Assembly (NCBI GenBank): GCA_023406965.1
Contig: JAEXTI010000122.1
Coordinates: 1 to 7,054 of the forward strand
DNA from: Chloroflexota bacterium
GTDB lineage: Bacteria > Chloroflexota > Anaerolineae > Anaerolineales > Anaerolineaceae
Length of the DNA: 7,054 nucleotides
Direction: 5' to 3'
The notes beneath the pieces are model-generated. The model was not told the origin of the DNA, ran no database searches, and worked only from the letters and a program-made list of their open reading frames with translations. Shown piece by piece: positions 1-6,430 of this stretch (position 1 is the first letter of the stretch; each line of letters begins with the position of its first letter). Made by a program: the position numbers and the translations under genes.

Positions 1-224
1 AAGGCCAGGGGCGCGCCGATGGTTTGCCCATAAACCAGTCCACCCAGAACCTCGACGCGGTCTTGCTCGATTTTCTGGCGGTAATTTCGGCCATAGCCTT
101 GTTGGCGGCGTGCGAGTTGGTGGTTGACGGCATCCAGATCGAGGGCAATTCCGGCCGGGAGGCCTTCGATAACGGCTATCAGGCAGGGGCCGTGCGATTC
201 GCCGGCAGTGGTCATTCGGAGCAT
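1..224 (-). CDS. aroC: Chorismate synthase, N-terminal part (runs off the left edge)
   Basis: FMN-dependent cytosolic enzyme converting EPSP to chorismate, the last step of the shikimate pathway. Only the first 74 residues are in the window. They begin [13 protein letters not shown] and carry the family's first signature, GESHG at residues 8-12 followed by a hydrophobic run and EGLPAG at 20-25; His11 is the conserved active-site histidine. The basic RRQQGYGR block at 39-46, the [11 protein letters not shown] segment at 52-62 and GQTIGAPLA at 66-74 are also typical. The start is the ATG at 222-224: its TAGESHG spacing matches the family, and GAGGT lies 6 nt upstream inside the last codons of aroE. 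The next in-frame Met (codon 4) would leave too short a leader. The gene starts 4 nt after the aroE stop, so it is the last visible gene of the operon. The identity is secure; the rest of the protein cannot be judged. Confidence 0.95.
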   Translation of the reverse strand, partial: MLRMTTAGESHGPCLIAVIEGLPAGIALDLDAVNHQLARRQQGYGRNYRQKIEQDRVEVLGGLVYGQTIGAPLA

Positions 225-228
225 AGGG

Positions 229-1116
229 TTACCTCAGAGATTGTAAGCAGGCGGCGCGCATGACGTCCACGGGGGCATCTCCGCCTGTCCAGAGTTTGAA
301 AGAGAGCGCGCCTTGGTGGACGAGCATTTCCAGCCCATCCACCGGCAAGGAACCGGCCTGGCGGGCTTGGGCTAACAGGCGAGTCTCCAGGGGATTATAA
401 ACCAGATCGAATACAGCCAGATTGGATGGCAGTGGAGTCGAATCTGGCCAAATGGAGGCTTCAGGGTGGGGCCACATGCCCAACGGAGTGGTGTTGATTA
501 ACAAGTCGGCATTGCGAACGGACTCAACCAGAGTTTCGTCCGTGAAGGGCAGGGGATGGCAGATGGCTGGAGCGAGCTCTGCGGAAAGCGTTTGGGCGCG
601 GGTAAGATCGCGGTTCAGAAGCGTAATTTCAAAAACGCCCGCTTCTGCCAGCCCCCAGACCACGGCGCGGGCGGCGCCGCCTGCGCCAACCACGACTACC
701 CGGTGAATGTTCTTGCCCGGAACCAGGCCATGAGATTGGAGGGCAGACAGCATCCCATAGGCGTCGGTGTTGTACCCGAGCAGGCGAGACGGCTCATGGC
801 CTTCAGTGGGTGCTTCAATCACCAATGTATTCGCGGCGCCGATTCTTTGTGCCGGCGGATCGATCCAATTCAAACAAGGGAGAAGCGCTTGCTTGTGCGG
901 GATGGTGGCGTTGGCGCCACGGAAACCCAGTGCCGCCAGCCCGCGCACTGCCTTTGCGATCTGATCGGGATGCACATGCAGAGGGACGTAGCACCAATCC
1001 ATATTGAGGGCGGCGAATGCGGCATTGTGCATTTGGGGCGAGAGGCTGTGTTCCACAGGCCAACCCATGACCCCCACCATTTGGGTGCGACCGCTAAGCG
1101 ACATCGACTCCGGCAT
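229..1116 (-). CDS. aroE: Shikimate dehydrogenase (NADP-dependent)
   Basis: Reduces 3-dehydroshikimate to shikimate with NADPH (shikimate pathway step 4), in the cytosol. The 295-residue product is slightly longer than the usual 270-290. The N-terminal substrate domain has [12 protein letters not shown] at 20-31, NATIPHK at 69-75 with catalytic Lys75, GAANTLV at 93-99 and GYNTDAYG at 114-121 with catalytic Asp118. The nucleotide domain has the GAGGAAR loop at 144-150 and NRDLTRA at 168-174, the family's NADP-preferring motif. [19 protein letters not shown] and the C-terminal DGLEML/HQGALSF segment complete the fold. The start at 1116 is favoured because AAGGT sits 8 nt upstream. It overlaps the end of aroA by 23 nt. 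An in-frame ATG at 1104 (codon 5) would reduce the overlap to 11 nt, but its GGAG is only 3 nt away. The stop lies 4 nt before aroC. No sign of damage; all key residues are present. Confidence 0.96.
   Translation of the reverse strand: MPESMSLSGRTQMVGVMGWPVEHSLSPQMHNAAFAALNMDWCYVPLHVHPDQIAKAVRGLAALGFRGANATIPHKQALLPCLNWIDPPAQRIGAANTLVIEAPTEGHEPSRLLGYNTDAYGMLSALQSHGLVPGKNIHRVVVVGAGGAARAVVWGLAEAGVFEITLLNRDLTRAQTLSAELAPAICHPLPFTDETLVESVRNADLLINTTPLGMWPHPEASIWPDSTPLPSNLAVFDLVYNPLETRLLAQARQAGSLPVDGLEMLVHQGALSFKLWTGGDAPVDVMRAACLQSLR
231..235 (-). promoter_or_regulatory. Ribosome binding site of aroC
   Basis: On the minus strand this reads GAGGT, 6 nt before the aroC ATG at 224. It lies inside the final codons and stop of aroE, so ribosomes finishing aroE end on top of the aroC initiation site. 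This supports the chosen start and coupled translation (inference). Confidence 0.7.
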
Positions 1117-2386
1117 GATGCATGACCTTGAGGAAACCGGGGAAGGAGTCGGAGGCGCAGGCTGCGTTTGTGACCGTCAAGGGTTGTACAGTCGTCAGGC
1201 CTGCCACCGTCAAGGACATCGCCAGGCGGTGATCTCCGTGGCTATTTACCTGAGCCGGGTGTAAACGAGTGGGGCCTTCAATAATAAAACCATCGGGGAG
1301 GGCCTCAATTTTTGCACCCAGTTTGGTTAACTCTGCGACCACAGTTGCTATGCGGTCGGTTTCTTTGACGCGTAATTCGGCGGCATCCCGCAAAACCGTA
1401 GTGCCCCTGGCCTGGGTGGCTGCGACGGCCAGGACGGGAAATTCATCGATCATGCGCACCACCAGATCGCCTTCGATATGTGTTCCGTGCAGTTCGGAGA
1501 ACTGGACGATCAGATCGGCAACTGGTTCCCCGTTCTCTACTCGTTCGTTTTCTCGCTGGATCAGCGCGCCCATAGCCCACAGGACGTCCAGTAAACCGGT
1601 TCGAGTGGGGTTGACGCCGACGTTTTCGATAACCAGATGTGAGCCCGGAACGAGCAGGGCTGCGATGAGCGGGAAGGCCGCGGAGGAGATGTCACCGGGG
1701 ACGGTCAGGTCAAAGGGGGTGAGGTGTTCGGCGGGGTGGATGGTGATGGTTGGGCCGGCGGTATGCACATGAGCGCCCATTGCAGAAAGCAAGCGCTCGG
1801 TGTGGTCGCGGGCAGGACCCGGCTCCCATACAGAGGTGGGCGAGTCGGCATACAGACCGGCTAATAATAATGCGCTCTTTAATTGCGCGCTGGCAACGTT
1901 CATTTTGTGCGCGTAGCCATGAAGGGCGCGGCCTTTGATGTTCAATGGGGCGCGGCCCTCCGTGGTTTCAATCTCGGCTCCCATGTTGCGTAAAGGCTCG
2001 GCGACGCGAGACATGGGGCGCTTGAGAAGTTGCTCTTCACCGGTTAAGATAGAGTCGAAGGTCTGGCCGGCCATGATGCCTGCCAGCAGACGGATGGTAG
2101 TGCCGGAGCGCACGCAGTTGAGCGGGGCAGTTGGTGCTCGCAGCCCACGTAGCCCTTTGCCATGTACGGTAAGGGTGGCGGAGTCGTGGGTATCCACCTG
2201 AACCCCAAGAGCGCCCAAGATGGCTTGAGTTGCCAGGCAATCACCGCCGGGCAGGAAACCGCGTATCTGGCTGGTTCCGTCCGCCAATGCGCCAAATAGC
2301 AAGGCGCGGTGAGAGATGGATTTATCGCCGGGAACTTGAATGCGCCCGTGAAGCGGGCCGGTGGGGGTTATAGTCCAATCGTTCAT
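1094..2386 (-). CDS. aroA: EPSP synthase (3-phosphoshikimate 1-carboxyvinyltransferase)
   Basis: Transfers the enolpyruvyl group of PEP to shikimate-3-phosphate (step 6); it is the target of glyphosate. From the ATG at 2386 the product has 430 residues, normal for the family. Visible motifs are VPGDKSISHR at 18-27 (Lys22, same number as E. coli Lys22), SGTTIR at 94-99 with Gly95 in place of E. coli Gly96, the RP turn with Arg123, SAQLKSALLLAG at 166-177, PGDISSA from 230, MIDEFP at 312-317 with the general base Asp314, ELRVKETDRI at 337-346 (Glu342, Arg345), GDHRLAM at 384-390 (Arg387) and SDSFPGF near the end. Overall it resembles class II (SGTT-type) enzymes. Oddity: the GN[AS]GT loop reads CVRSGTT, with Arg93 replacing the usual Asn. 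The start is chosen because ATGA overlaps the tyrA stop and AAGGA lies 9 nt upstream; a TTG 9 nt further upstream is the weaker choice. Confidence 0.96.
   Translation of the reverse strand: MNDWTITPTGPLHGRIQVPGDKSISHRALLFGALADGTSQIRGFLPGGDCLATQAILGALGVQVDTHDSATLTVHGKGLRGLRAPTAPLNCVRSGTTIRLLAGIMAGQTFDSILTGEEQLLKRPMSRVAEPLRNMGAEIETTEGRAPLNIKGRALHGYAHKMNVASAQLKSALLLAGLYADSPTSVWEPGPARDHTERLLSAMGAHVHTAGPTITIHPAEHLTPFDLTVPGDISSAAFPLIAALLVPGSHLVIENVGVNPTRTGLLDVLWAMGALIQRENERVENGEPVADLIVQFSELHGTHIEGDLVVRMIDEFPVLAVAATQARGTTVLRDAAELRVKETDRIATVVAELTKLGAKIEALPDGFIIEGPTRLHPAQVNSHGDHRLAMSLTVAGLTTVQPLTVTNAACASDSFPGFLKVMHHAGVDVA
1125..1129 (-). promoter_or_regulatory. Ribosome binding site that favours the upstream aroE start
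   Basis: On the minus strand this reads AAGGT, 8 nt before the ATG at 1116 and inside the aroA C-terminal codons. The competing ATG at 1104 has only a GGAG with 3 nt spacing, so the longer AroE form is preferred. Confidence 0.5.
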
Positions 2387-3243
2387 CGATTCCAATCCTT
2401 GCGTGAGTCGTGAATCGCAGAGAGCAAATCGCGCAATTCATCTTCTTGAGCAGATTTTATGAGTTCGGTCAGGTTGTTTAGATTCTCGCTGAATTCGGAT
2501 AATGCCTGGATAACCGCATCGCGATTGGTCAGCAGGATATCGGTCATCATGGTAACGCTGCTGGCGGCCAGGCGGGATGTATCGCGGTAACCACTGGCGG
2601 TCACCCGCCATAAACGAGAGTCTTGTTGGGCGGCCTGACGCACTGTTTCGACCAACCCGGCAGAAAGTAGGAACGGCAGATGGCTGGCAAGCGCAGCCAG
2701 GTGGTCGTTTTCTTGAGGGGTCAGGATTAATGTCTGCGCACCGAGAGCATCCACCAGTTCGGATGCCAGCGTCAAGGCCTGATGCGAAGTTCGCGCCAGC
2801 GGTGTGAGGATGAAAGTCTGTCCACGGTAAAGAAGCGGATCAGCCGCTTGAATTCCAGAAAACTCCTTGCCACACATGGGGTGCCCGCCTATAGGCTGGA
2901 GGGAGGCAGGAAGTGCTTCCATTTTCGCTGTTATCTGGGTTTTTGTGCTGCCCAGGTCCAAAATCACGCAGCCGGGCGGAAAATGAGGCGCGAGGTCATC
3001 CAGCAGGCTGAGGATCGTACGCACCGGTGACGCCAGGACAACCATATCTGCTTGTGAAACGGCGACGATTGGGTCTTGCGTTCCGGCATGAATCCAACCG
3101 CGCGTCAAGGCGGTTTGAACAGCCTGCGGATCGAGATCACAACCAATGACGTTTGCGCAGCGGCCAGAGAGAGCGGCCGCCAGCGACCCACCCATCAGGC
3201 CGAGTCCGATGACCGCCAGGCGGGTTTCTAAAAGACTGCTCAC
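2383..3243 (-). CDS. tyrA: Prephenate dehydrogenase (NAD-type, no ACT domain)
   Basis: Oxidatively decarboxylates prephenate to 4-hydroxyphenylpyruvate, the Tyr branch. At 286 residues it contains only the catalytic core, with no fused chorismate mutase or ACT domain. The Rossmann domain has [10 protein letters not shown] at 13-22. Asp36 at the end of the second strand (GCDLDP) argues for NAD over NADP. DLGSTK at 96-101 carries the active-site Ser99, [12 protein letters not shown] at 119-130 has the prephenate-dehydrogenase His121, [12 protein letters not shown] at 179-190 gives His188, and [10 protein letters not shown] at 217-226 is the substrate-binding arginine segment. It begins with GTG at 3241-3243, which overlaps the aroF stop as GTGA; GGAG lies 3 nt and GGA 8 nt upstream. 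Its end overlaps aroA by ATGA. Use of arogenate instead of prephenate cannot be excluded from sequence. Without its own regulatory domain, control of Tyr synthesis probably falls on AroF. Confidence 0.94.
   Translation of the reverse strand: MSSLLETRLAVIGLGLMGGSLAAALSGRCANVIGCDLDPQAVQTALTRGWIHAGTQDPIVAVSQADMVVLASPVRTILSLLDDLAPHFPPGCVILDLGSTKTQITAKMEALPASLQPIGGHPMCGKEFSGIQAADPLLYRGQTFILTPLARTSHQALTLASELVDALGAQTLILTPQENDHLAALASHLPFLLSAGLVETVRQAAQQDSRLWRVTASGYRDTSRLAASSVTMMTDILLTNRDAVIQALSEFSENLNNLTELIKSAQEDELRDLLSAIHDSRKDWNR
2396..2400 (-). promoter_or_regulatory. Ribosome binding site that sets the aroA start
   Basis: On the minus strand this reads AAGGA, 9 nt before the ATG at 2386. A possible in-frame TTG at 2395 directly abuts this motif and so could not use it, which settles the start at the ATG that overlaps the tyrA stop. 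Confidence 0.7.
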
Positions 3244-4253
3244 AGGCTCCGTCCGAGGGCAGCAGCGATGGGTTGGATGTTGCGCATGAGCTGGGCAAAG
3301 CGTTCGGGCTTCAGCGACTGCGCGCCGTCTGATAGAGCTTCTTCGGGTCGGGGATGGACCTCAACAATCAGGCCATCGGCTCCGGCAGCGATAGCAGCGC
3401 GGGAGGTAGGCTCGACCAATTCCCATTTGCCGGTGGCGTGGCTGGGGTCGACGATCATGGGTAGGTGGCTGAGTTGCTTGACCAGAGGCACGGCATTAAT
3501 GTCGAGGGTGTTGCGGGTATAGGTTTCAAAGGTACGGATGCCCCGCTCGCATAGAATGACCTGGTCGTTACCGTTTGCAAGAATGTATTCGGCGGCCATG
3601 AGTAGTTCTTCGATGGAAGACATCATGCCGCGTTTGAGCAGCACAGGGCGATTGTTTTTGCCAAGGGCGGCCAGAAGGGCAAAGTTCTGCATGTTGCGCG
3701 CGCCTACTTGTAGCAGGTCAGCATAATCAGAGAGGAGAGGAATCATTTGCGGGTCCATAACCTCGGTAACGATGGGGAGGCCGGTCAGATCGCGCGCTTC
3801 GGCCAATATTTTGAGGCCATCCTCGCCGAGACCCTGGAAGCTGTATGGGGAACTGCGCGGTTTATATGCTCCGCCGCGGAGCATCGTTGCACCCGCGTTT
3901 TTTACTGCCCAGGCGGTTTCAATGAGCTGCTCGCGCGACTCAACGGCGCACGGCCCGGCCATGACCACGACCTTTTCGCCGCCCACCACCACGCCATTTA
4001 CGTTGACGAGCGTATTCATGGGGTGGAAATCGCGACCAACCAGCTTGTAAGGTCGCAAGATGCGCACAGTGGATTCGACGCCATCCATCAAGGCGATTTG
4101 GTCACGATCCACACGGCGAACATCACCGATGACACCGATAATGGTGGTTTCGGCGCCGGCAGAAATATGAGGCTTGCAGCCCCAACGCTCAATGTATTGA
4201 GTGATGTTGCCAACCTGTTCGGTTGTCGCGCCGTGTTTCATAATAATAATCAT
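3240..4253 (-). CDS. aroF: DAHP synthase, type I-beta with N-terminal regulatory (ferredoxin-like) domain
   Basis: Condenses PEP and erythrose-4-phosphate to DAHP, the first committed shikimate step; metal-dependent and cytosolic. The 337-residue product matches Thermotoga maritima DAHP synthase in length and residue numbering. The metal ligands fall at Cys102 (GPCAVES, 100-106), His272 (DPSHATGKW), Glu298 (IVEVHP) and Asp309 (LSDGAQSL). [17 protein letters not shown] at 127-143, VGARNMQNF at 183-191, LLKRGM at 205-210 and CERGIRTFE at 235-243 are the usual barrel motifs. Residues 1-70 form the ferredoxin-like allosteric domain, ending RILRPYKLV. It keeps His29 and Ser31 (HIS at 29-31), which in the Thermotoga enzyme bind the inhibitor tyrosine. 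The ATG at 4253 overlaps the aroH stop as ATGA and has AGGAG 8 nt upstream. The frame stays open upstream to 4406, but that part is aroH in another frame. An in-frame ATG at codon 5 is less favoured. Confidence 0.97.
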   Translation of the reverse strand: MIIIMKHGATTEQVGNITQYIERWGCKPHISAGAETTIIGVIGDVRRVDRDQIALMDGVESTVRILRPYKLVGRDFHPMNTLVNVNGVVVGGEKVVVMAGPCAVESREQLIETAWAVKNAGATMLRGGAYKPRSSPYSFQGLGEDGLKILAEARDLTGLPIVTEVMDPQMIPLLSDYADLLQVGARNMQNFALLAALGKNNRPVLLKRGMMSSIEELLMAAEYILANGNDQVILCERGIRTFETYTRNTLDINAVPLVKQLSHLPMIVDPSHATGKWELVEPTSRAAIAAGADGLIVEVHPRPEEALSDGAQSLKPERFAQLMRNIQPIAAALGRSL

Positions 4254-4627
4254 AGTTCGTTCTCCTCTGCCAGATCGGGGCGCAGAACACGCGCACCGTG
4301 TAAGTAAATATGGTGAATTTCTTGAGGGGGCAGCTCGGTATTCCACATGAGCAGGATCCGTAAGCACTGAGACAGGCTTCCGGGAACTACCATCTCCTGA
4401 GTACATACCAAGGGGGTGTATGTCCAGCCGAGCTGGCGGGCAGCGACTGCCGGGTAGACCGCATTCAGGTCGGGGGTAGCAGTGAAAATGATCGCAGCTA
4501 CATCGTCCTTGCTCACCTGGTTAACGGTTACAATCTTCTCCAGTAGCTCGCTGGCTGCCTGGAGGATATCTAACGCCGTGTTGGCTGAGACGGTCGTAGC
4601 GCCGCGAATACCTCTACATGTGCTCAT
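4250..4627 (-). CDS. aroH: Chorismate mutase, monofunctional AroH fold
   Basis: Rearranges chorismate to prephenate, the branch point towards Phe and Tyr. It has 125 residues, the size of the Bacillus subtilis trimeric AroH-type enzyme and unrelated to the helical AroQ type. GIRGATTV at 6-13 carries the active-site Arg8. [12 protein letters not shown] at 49-60 is the family hallmark. Cys75, Glu78 (CTQEM), Arg90 (CLRIL), Tyr108 (IYLHG) and Arg116 (LRPDL) fall at the same numbers as the catalytic residues of the Bacillus enzyme, so the active site looks complete. The ATG at 4627 lies 7 nt after the pheA stop. No close Shine-Dalgarno is seen (AAGG is about 14 nt away), so it may depend on ribosomes arriving from pheA. 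The frame is open to 5050 upstream, but that stretch encodes PheA in another frame. The end overlaps aroF by ATGA. No regulatory domain is visible. Confidence 0.96.
   Translation of the reverse strand: MSTCRGIRGATTVSANTALDILQAASELLEKIVTVNQVSKDDVAAIIFTATPDLNAVYPAVAARQLGWTYTPLVCTQEMVVPGSLSQCLRILLMWNTELPPQEIHHIYLHGARVLRPDLAEENEL
4262..4266 (-). promoter_or_regulatory. Ribosome binding site of aroF
   Basis: On the minus strand this reads AGGAG within AGAGGAGA, 8 nt before the ATG at 4253. It is one of the two strongest sites in the window and lies inside the last codons of aroH. It fits high output of the pathway's first enzyme (inference) and excludes the longer upstream reading of the aroF frame. 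Confidence 0.75.
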
Positions 4628-4634
4628 AGGCGGT

Positions 4635-5480
4635 TTAATGGCCTTGATTATACCCGCTCCAACGACTGCGCGGGTAAGAACCGAGTACGCGCAGCATGGG
4701 TGCGTATTCGGCCAGGTGATTGAGGGCGCGTTGAACGGGAACCTGTTCGGTTGAACCGGTGAGGTCGATATAGAAGAAATATTCCCAGGGTTTTCCAGCC
4801 AGTGGGCGAGACTCGATCTTGGAAAGGTCGATATTGCGTAAAGCGAACACACTGAGGGCTTTGAACAACGATCCTGGTTGATTGTCCAGTGAGAAGACAA
4901 TCGATGTCTTTGCATCCGACCCTGGATCAACCGGTGTACGAGAAATGACCAAGAAGCGAGTGATGTTGCTCTCGTCATCCTCGATGTTTTCTTCCAAGAT
5001 GGCCATGCCATATAGCTCAGACGCCCGGCGTGAAGCGATGGCGGCGACACTACGATTACCCAAGGCTTGAACCATTTTTACGCTGCCGGCGGTGTCGTAA
5101 ACAGGTTCGATCTGAATCCCTTTCCAGGATTGCAAATAAGAGTCGCATTGTGCCAGGGCCTGGGGGTGGCTGATGACTTTCTTAATTTCATCACGTTGCA
5201 CACCGGGTATGGTGATAAGGCAGTGATGGATAGGCAAGTAGTGCTCGCCAATCACCCACAAATCGTTCCGGAGCAATAGGTCGTAGTTGCGATGAATGCT
5301 TCCAGCCAGGGAGTTCTCAATTGGGATCAAACCGACGGCGCAGTCACCTGCGCCGACGGCTTGAAAAACGAGGTCAAAGCTTTCGCAAGGGAGGGTTTCT
5401 GCATCCAAACCGAAGTGTTCAAGAGCAGCAGCTTCTGAGTAGGCGCCGGATTCTCCCTGGAAGGCAATGCGCATGCTCAT
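4635..5480 (-). CDS. pheA: Prephenate dehydratase with C-terminal ACT domain
   Basis: Decarboxylates and dehydrates prephenate to phenylpyruvate, the committed Phe step. From the ATG at 5480 it has 281 residues, the usual size of a monofunctional dehydratase without a chorismate mutase domain. The catalytic part (about 1-180) shows FQGESGAYSE at 7-16, LIPIENSLAGSI at 51-62, VISHPQALAQC at 102-112, DTAGSV at 129-134 and NITRF at 172-176, the last containing the essential Thr174-Arg175-Phe176 triad. The ACT domain (about 192-270) has PGSLFKAL at 202-209 (the GALV-type motif) and ESRP at 223-226, the pair that forms the Phe site, so feedback inhibition by Phe is expected. The ATG overlaps the ilvE stop as ATGA, but no strong Shine-Dalgarno precedes it, suggesting coupling to ilvE. 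A TTG at 5501 in frame is the less likely start, and a second ATG at 5474 is possible. Confidence 0.95.
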   Translation of the reverse strand: MSMRIAFQGESGAYSEAAALEHFGLDAETLPCESFDLVFQAVGAGDCAVGLIPIENSLAGSIHRNYDLLLRNDLWVIGEHYLPIHHCLITIPGVQRDEIKKVISHPQALAQCDSYLQSWKGIQIEPVYDTAGSVKMVQALGNRSVAAIASRRASELYGMAILEENIEDDESNITRFLVISRTPVDPGSDAKTSIVFSLDNQPGSLFKALSVFALRNIDLSKIESRPLAGKPWEYFFYIDLTGSTEQVPVQRALNHLAEYAPMLRVLGSYPRSRWSGYNQGH

Positions 5481-6403
5481 GGGTTGACGTAATCCAGCCA
5501 ACCGGCAGAGAGAGGGTGTTTGCCACGTAAGGTCGAGAAGAAGGCTTGCTGGATCAGGCGAGTGATGGGGCCCATGCTTCCCGTGCCTATGGCACGACCA
5601 TCAATCTCGTTGACTGCCACGATTTCGGCGGCAGTGCCACACACGAAGACCTCATCAGCGATGTAAAGCTGGTCGCGGGAAATGAGCTGCTCGACCACGG
5701 AATAGCCCATCTGGTTGACCAGGGTAAGGAGTGAGTCGCGAGTGATGCCCTCTAGAATGCTGCTGGTCGGCGTAGTATAAAGTTTACCCTTGCGGACGAC
5801 GAGGAGGTTTTCACCGGTGCATTCAGCCACAAATCCTTGAGGATCGAGCAAGATAGCTTCATCGTAGCCGGCGCGAATTGATTCAGTTTTCGCAAGCGCG
5901 CTGTTAACATAATTGCCAGCGGTTTTTGCTTTGGTCATCATCACATTCGCGTGGTGACGGGTGAAGGACGAGATATTGGCGCGAACCCCTTTTTCCAGTG
6001 CGCCTTCACCAAGATACGTGCCCCAGGCCCAGGCGGCAATGCCAATATGGCTGGAGTTGCGGTCGATGTTGAGGGCGGGCAGGTCGCCATTGAGATAAAT
6101 ATGTGGACGGATGTAGCAATCCGTCAGGTCATTGGCGCGGATCGTCTCGCGGACGGCAGCCATCAGGGTGTCCAGGGAATAAGGCAGTTTGGGAAAACCC
6201 ATGATATGGGCGGATTGCAATAGCCGAACCATGTGGTCGCGCAGCCGGAAAACTGCAGGGCCTTTGTCTGTGTTGTAGGCGCGGATGCCTTCGAAAACGC
6301 CCAGGCCATAATGCAGCCCGGAGGCCAGGAAGCTGACGGTCGCTTTTTCAGCCTCAACCAGTTCGCCATTCATCCAAATATACTTAATATTGTTGGGGGC
6401 CAT
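5477..6403 (-). CDS. ilvE: Branched-chain amino acid aminotransferase (PLP fold class IV)
   Basis: Transfers the amino group between glutamate and the 2-keto acids of Leu, Ile and Val; PLP-dependent and cytosolic. The 308 residues match the E. coli enzyme in length. GLHYGLGVFEGIRAY at 29-43 and Arg60 line the substrate and PLP-phosphate sites. Lys160 (AKTAGNY, 159-165) is the Schiff-base lysine. GENL at 198-201 gives the Glu that binds the pyridine nitrogen. SSILEGITRDS at 214-224 and CGTAAEIV at 255-262 (Thr257, Ala258) bind the PLP phosphate. The opening IKYIWMNGELV is typical of the bacterial group. It begins at an ATG with AAAGGAG 8 nt upstream, 27 nt after leuB, and ends overlapping pheA by ATGA. 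No other aminotransferase is in the window, so this enzyme may also act on phenylpyruvate or 4-hydroxyphenylpyruvate (inference). D-amino-acid or aminodeoxychorismate lyase relatives fit less well. Confidence 0.95.
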   Translation of the reverse strand: MAPNNIKYIWMNGELVEAEKATVSFLASGLHYGLGVFEGIRAYNTDKGPAVFRLRDHMVRLLQSAHIMGFPKLPYSLDTLMAAVRETIRANDLTDCYIRPHIYLNGDLPALNIDRNSSHIGIAAWAWGTYLGEGALEKGVRANISSFTRHHANVMMTKAKTAGNYVNSALAKTESIRAGYDEAILLDPQGFVAECTGENLLVVRKGKLYTTPTSSILEGITRDSLLTLVNQMGYSVVEQLISRDQLYIADEVFVCGTAAEIVAVNEIDGRAIGTGSMGPITRLIQQAFFSTLRGKHPLSAGWLDYVNP

Positions 6404-6411
6404 GAAGAAAA

Positions 6412-6418
6412 CTCCTTT
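6412..6418 (-). promoter_or_regulatory. Strong ribosome binding site of ilvE
   Basis: On the minus strand this reads AAAGGAG, 8 nt before the ilvE ATG at 6403. It lies in the only true intergenic space of the window (6404-6430). I see no hairpin or promoter in those 27 nt, so ilvE is probably on the same transcript as leuB. Confidence 0.8.
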
Positions 6419-6430
6419 AGAGGAAAGATT

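Noticed and set aside
24..263. 79-residue open frame on the plus strand with a hydrophobic stretch, opposite aroC and the aroE end
   Set aside because: The hydrophobic run is the complement of conserved aroC codons; no ribosome site is seen and the sense gene is certain.
556..1125. 189-residue open frame on the plus strand, antisense to aroE
   Set aside because: Its composition (rich in His, Arg, Gly, Cys) and lack of motifs mark it as a shadow of aroE.
1269..1772. 167-residue open frame on the plus strand, antisense to aroA
   Set aside because: Ser/Arg/Thr-rich shadow of aroA with no recognisable domain.
2387..2395. TTG start three codons upstream for aroA
   Set aside because: It abuts the AAGGA ribosome site and so lacks spacing, while the ATG at 2386 has 9 nt spacing and an ATGA overlap.
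4239..4253. ATT triplet repeat flanked by two ATG codons at the aroF start, considered as a regulatory repeat
   Set aside because: It simply encodes Met-Ile-Ile-Ile-Met; the Thermotoga enzyme has a similar hydrophobic start.
3747..4307. 186-residue open frame on the plus strand, antisense to aroF
   Set aside because: It has no family motifs and lies wholly opposite a gene with complete catalytic residues; it is explained by the codon structure of aroF.
4254..4406. N-terminal extension of AroF (51 extra residues)
   Set aside because: It reads aroH in another frame. The ATG at 4253 has a strong ribosome site, matches the Thermotoga start and gives exact residue numbering.
5481..5501. TTG start seven codons upstream for pheA
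   Set aside because: The family normally begins just before the FQGESGAYSE motif, and the ATG at 5480 overlaps the ilvE stop.
6404..6430. Possible internal promoter or attenuator between leuB and ilvE
   Set aside because: Only 27 nt, holding a ribosome site; no hairpin with a T-run or -10/-35 pair could be seen.
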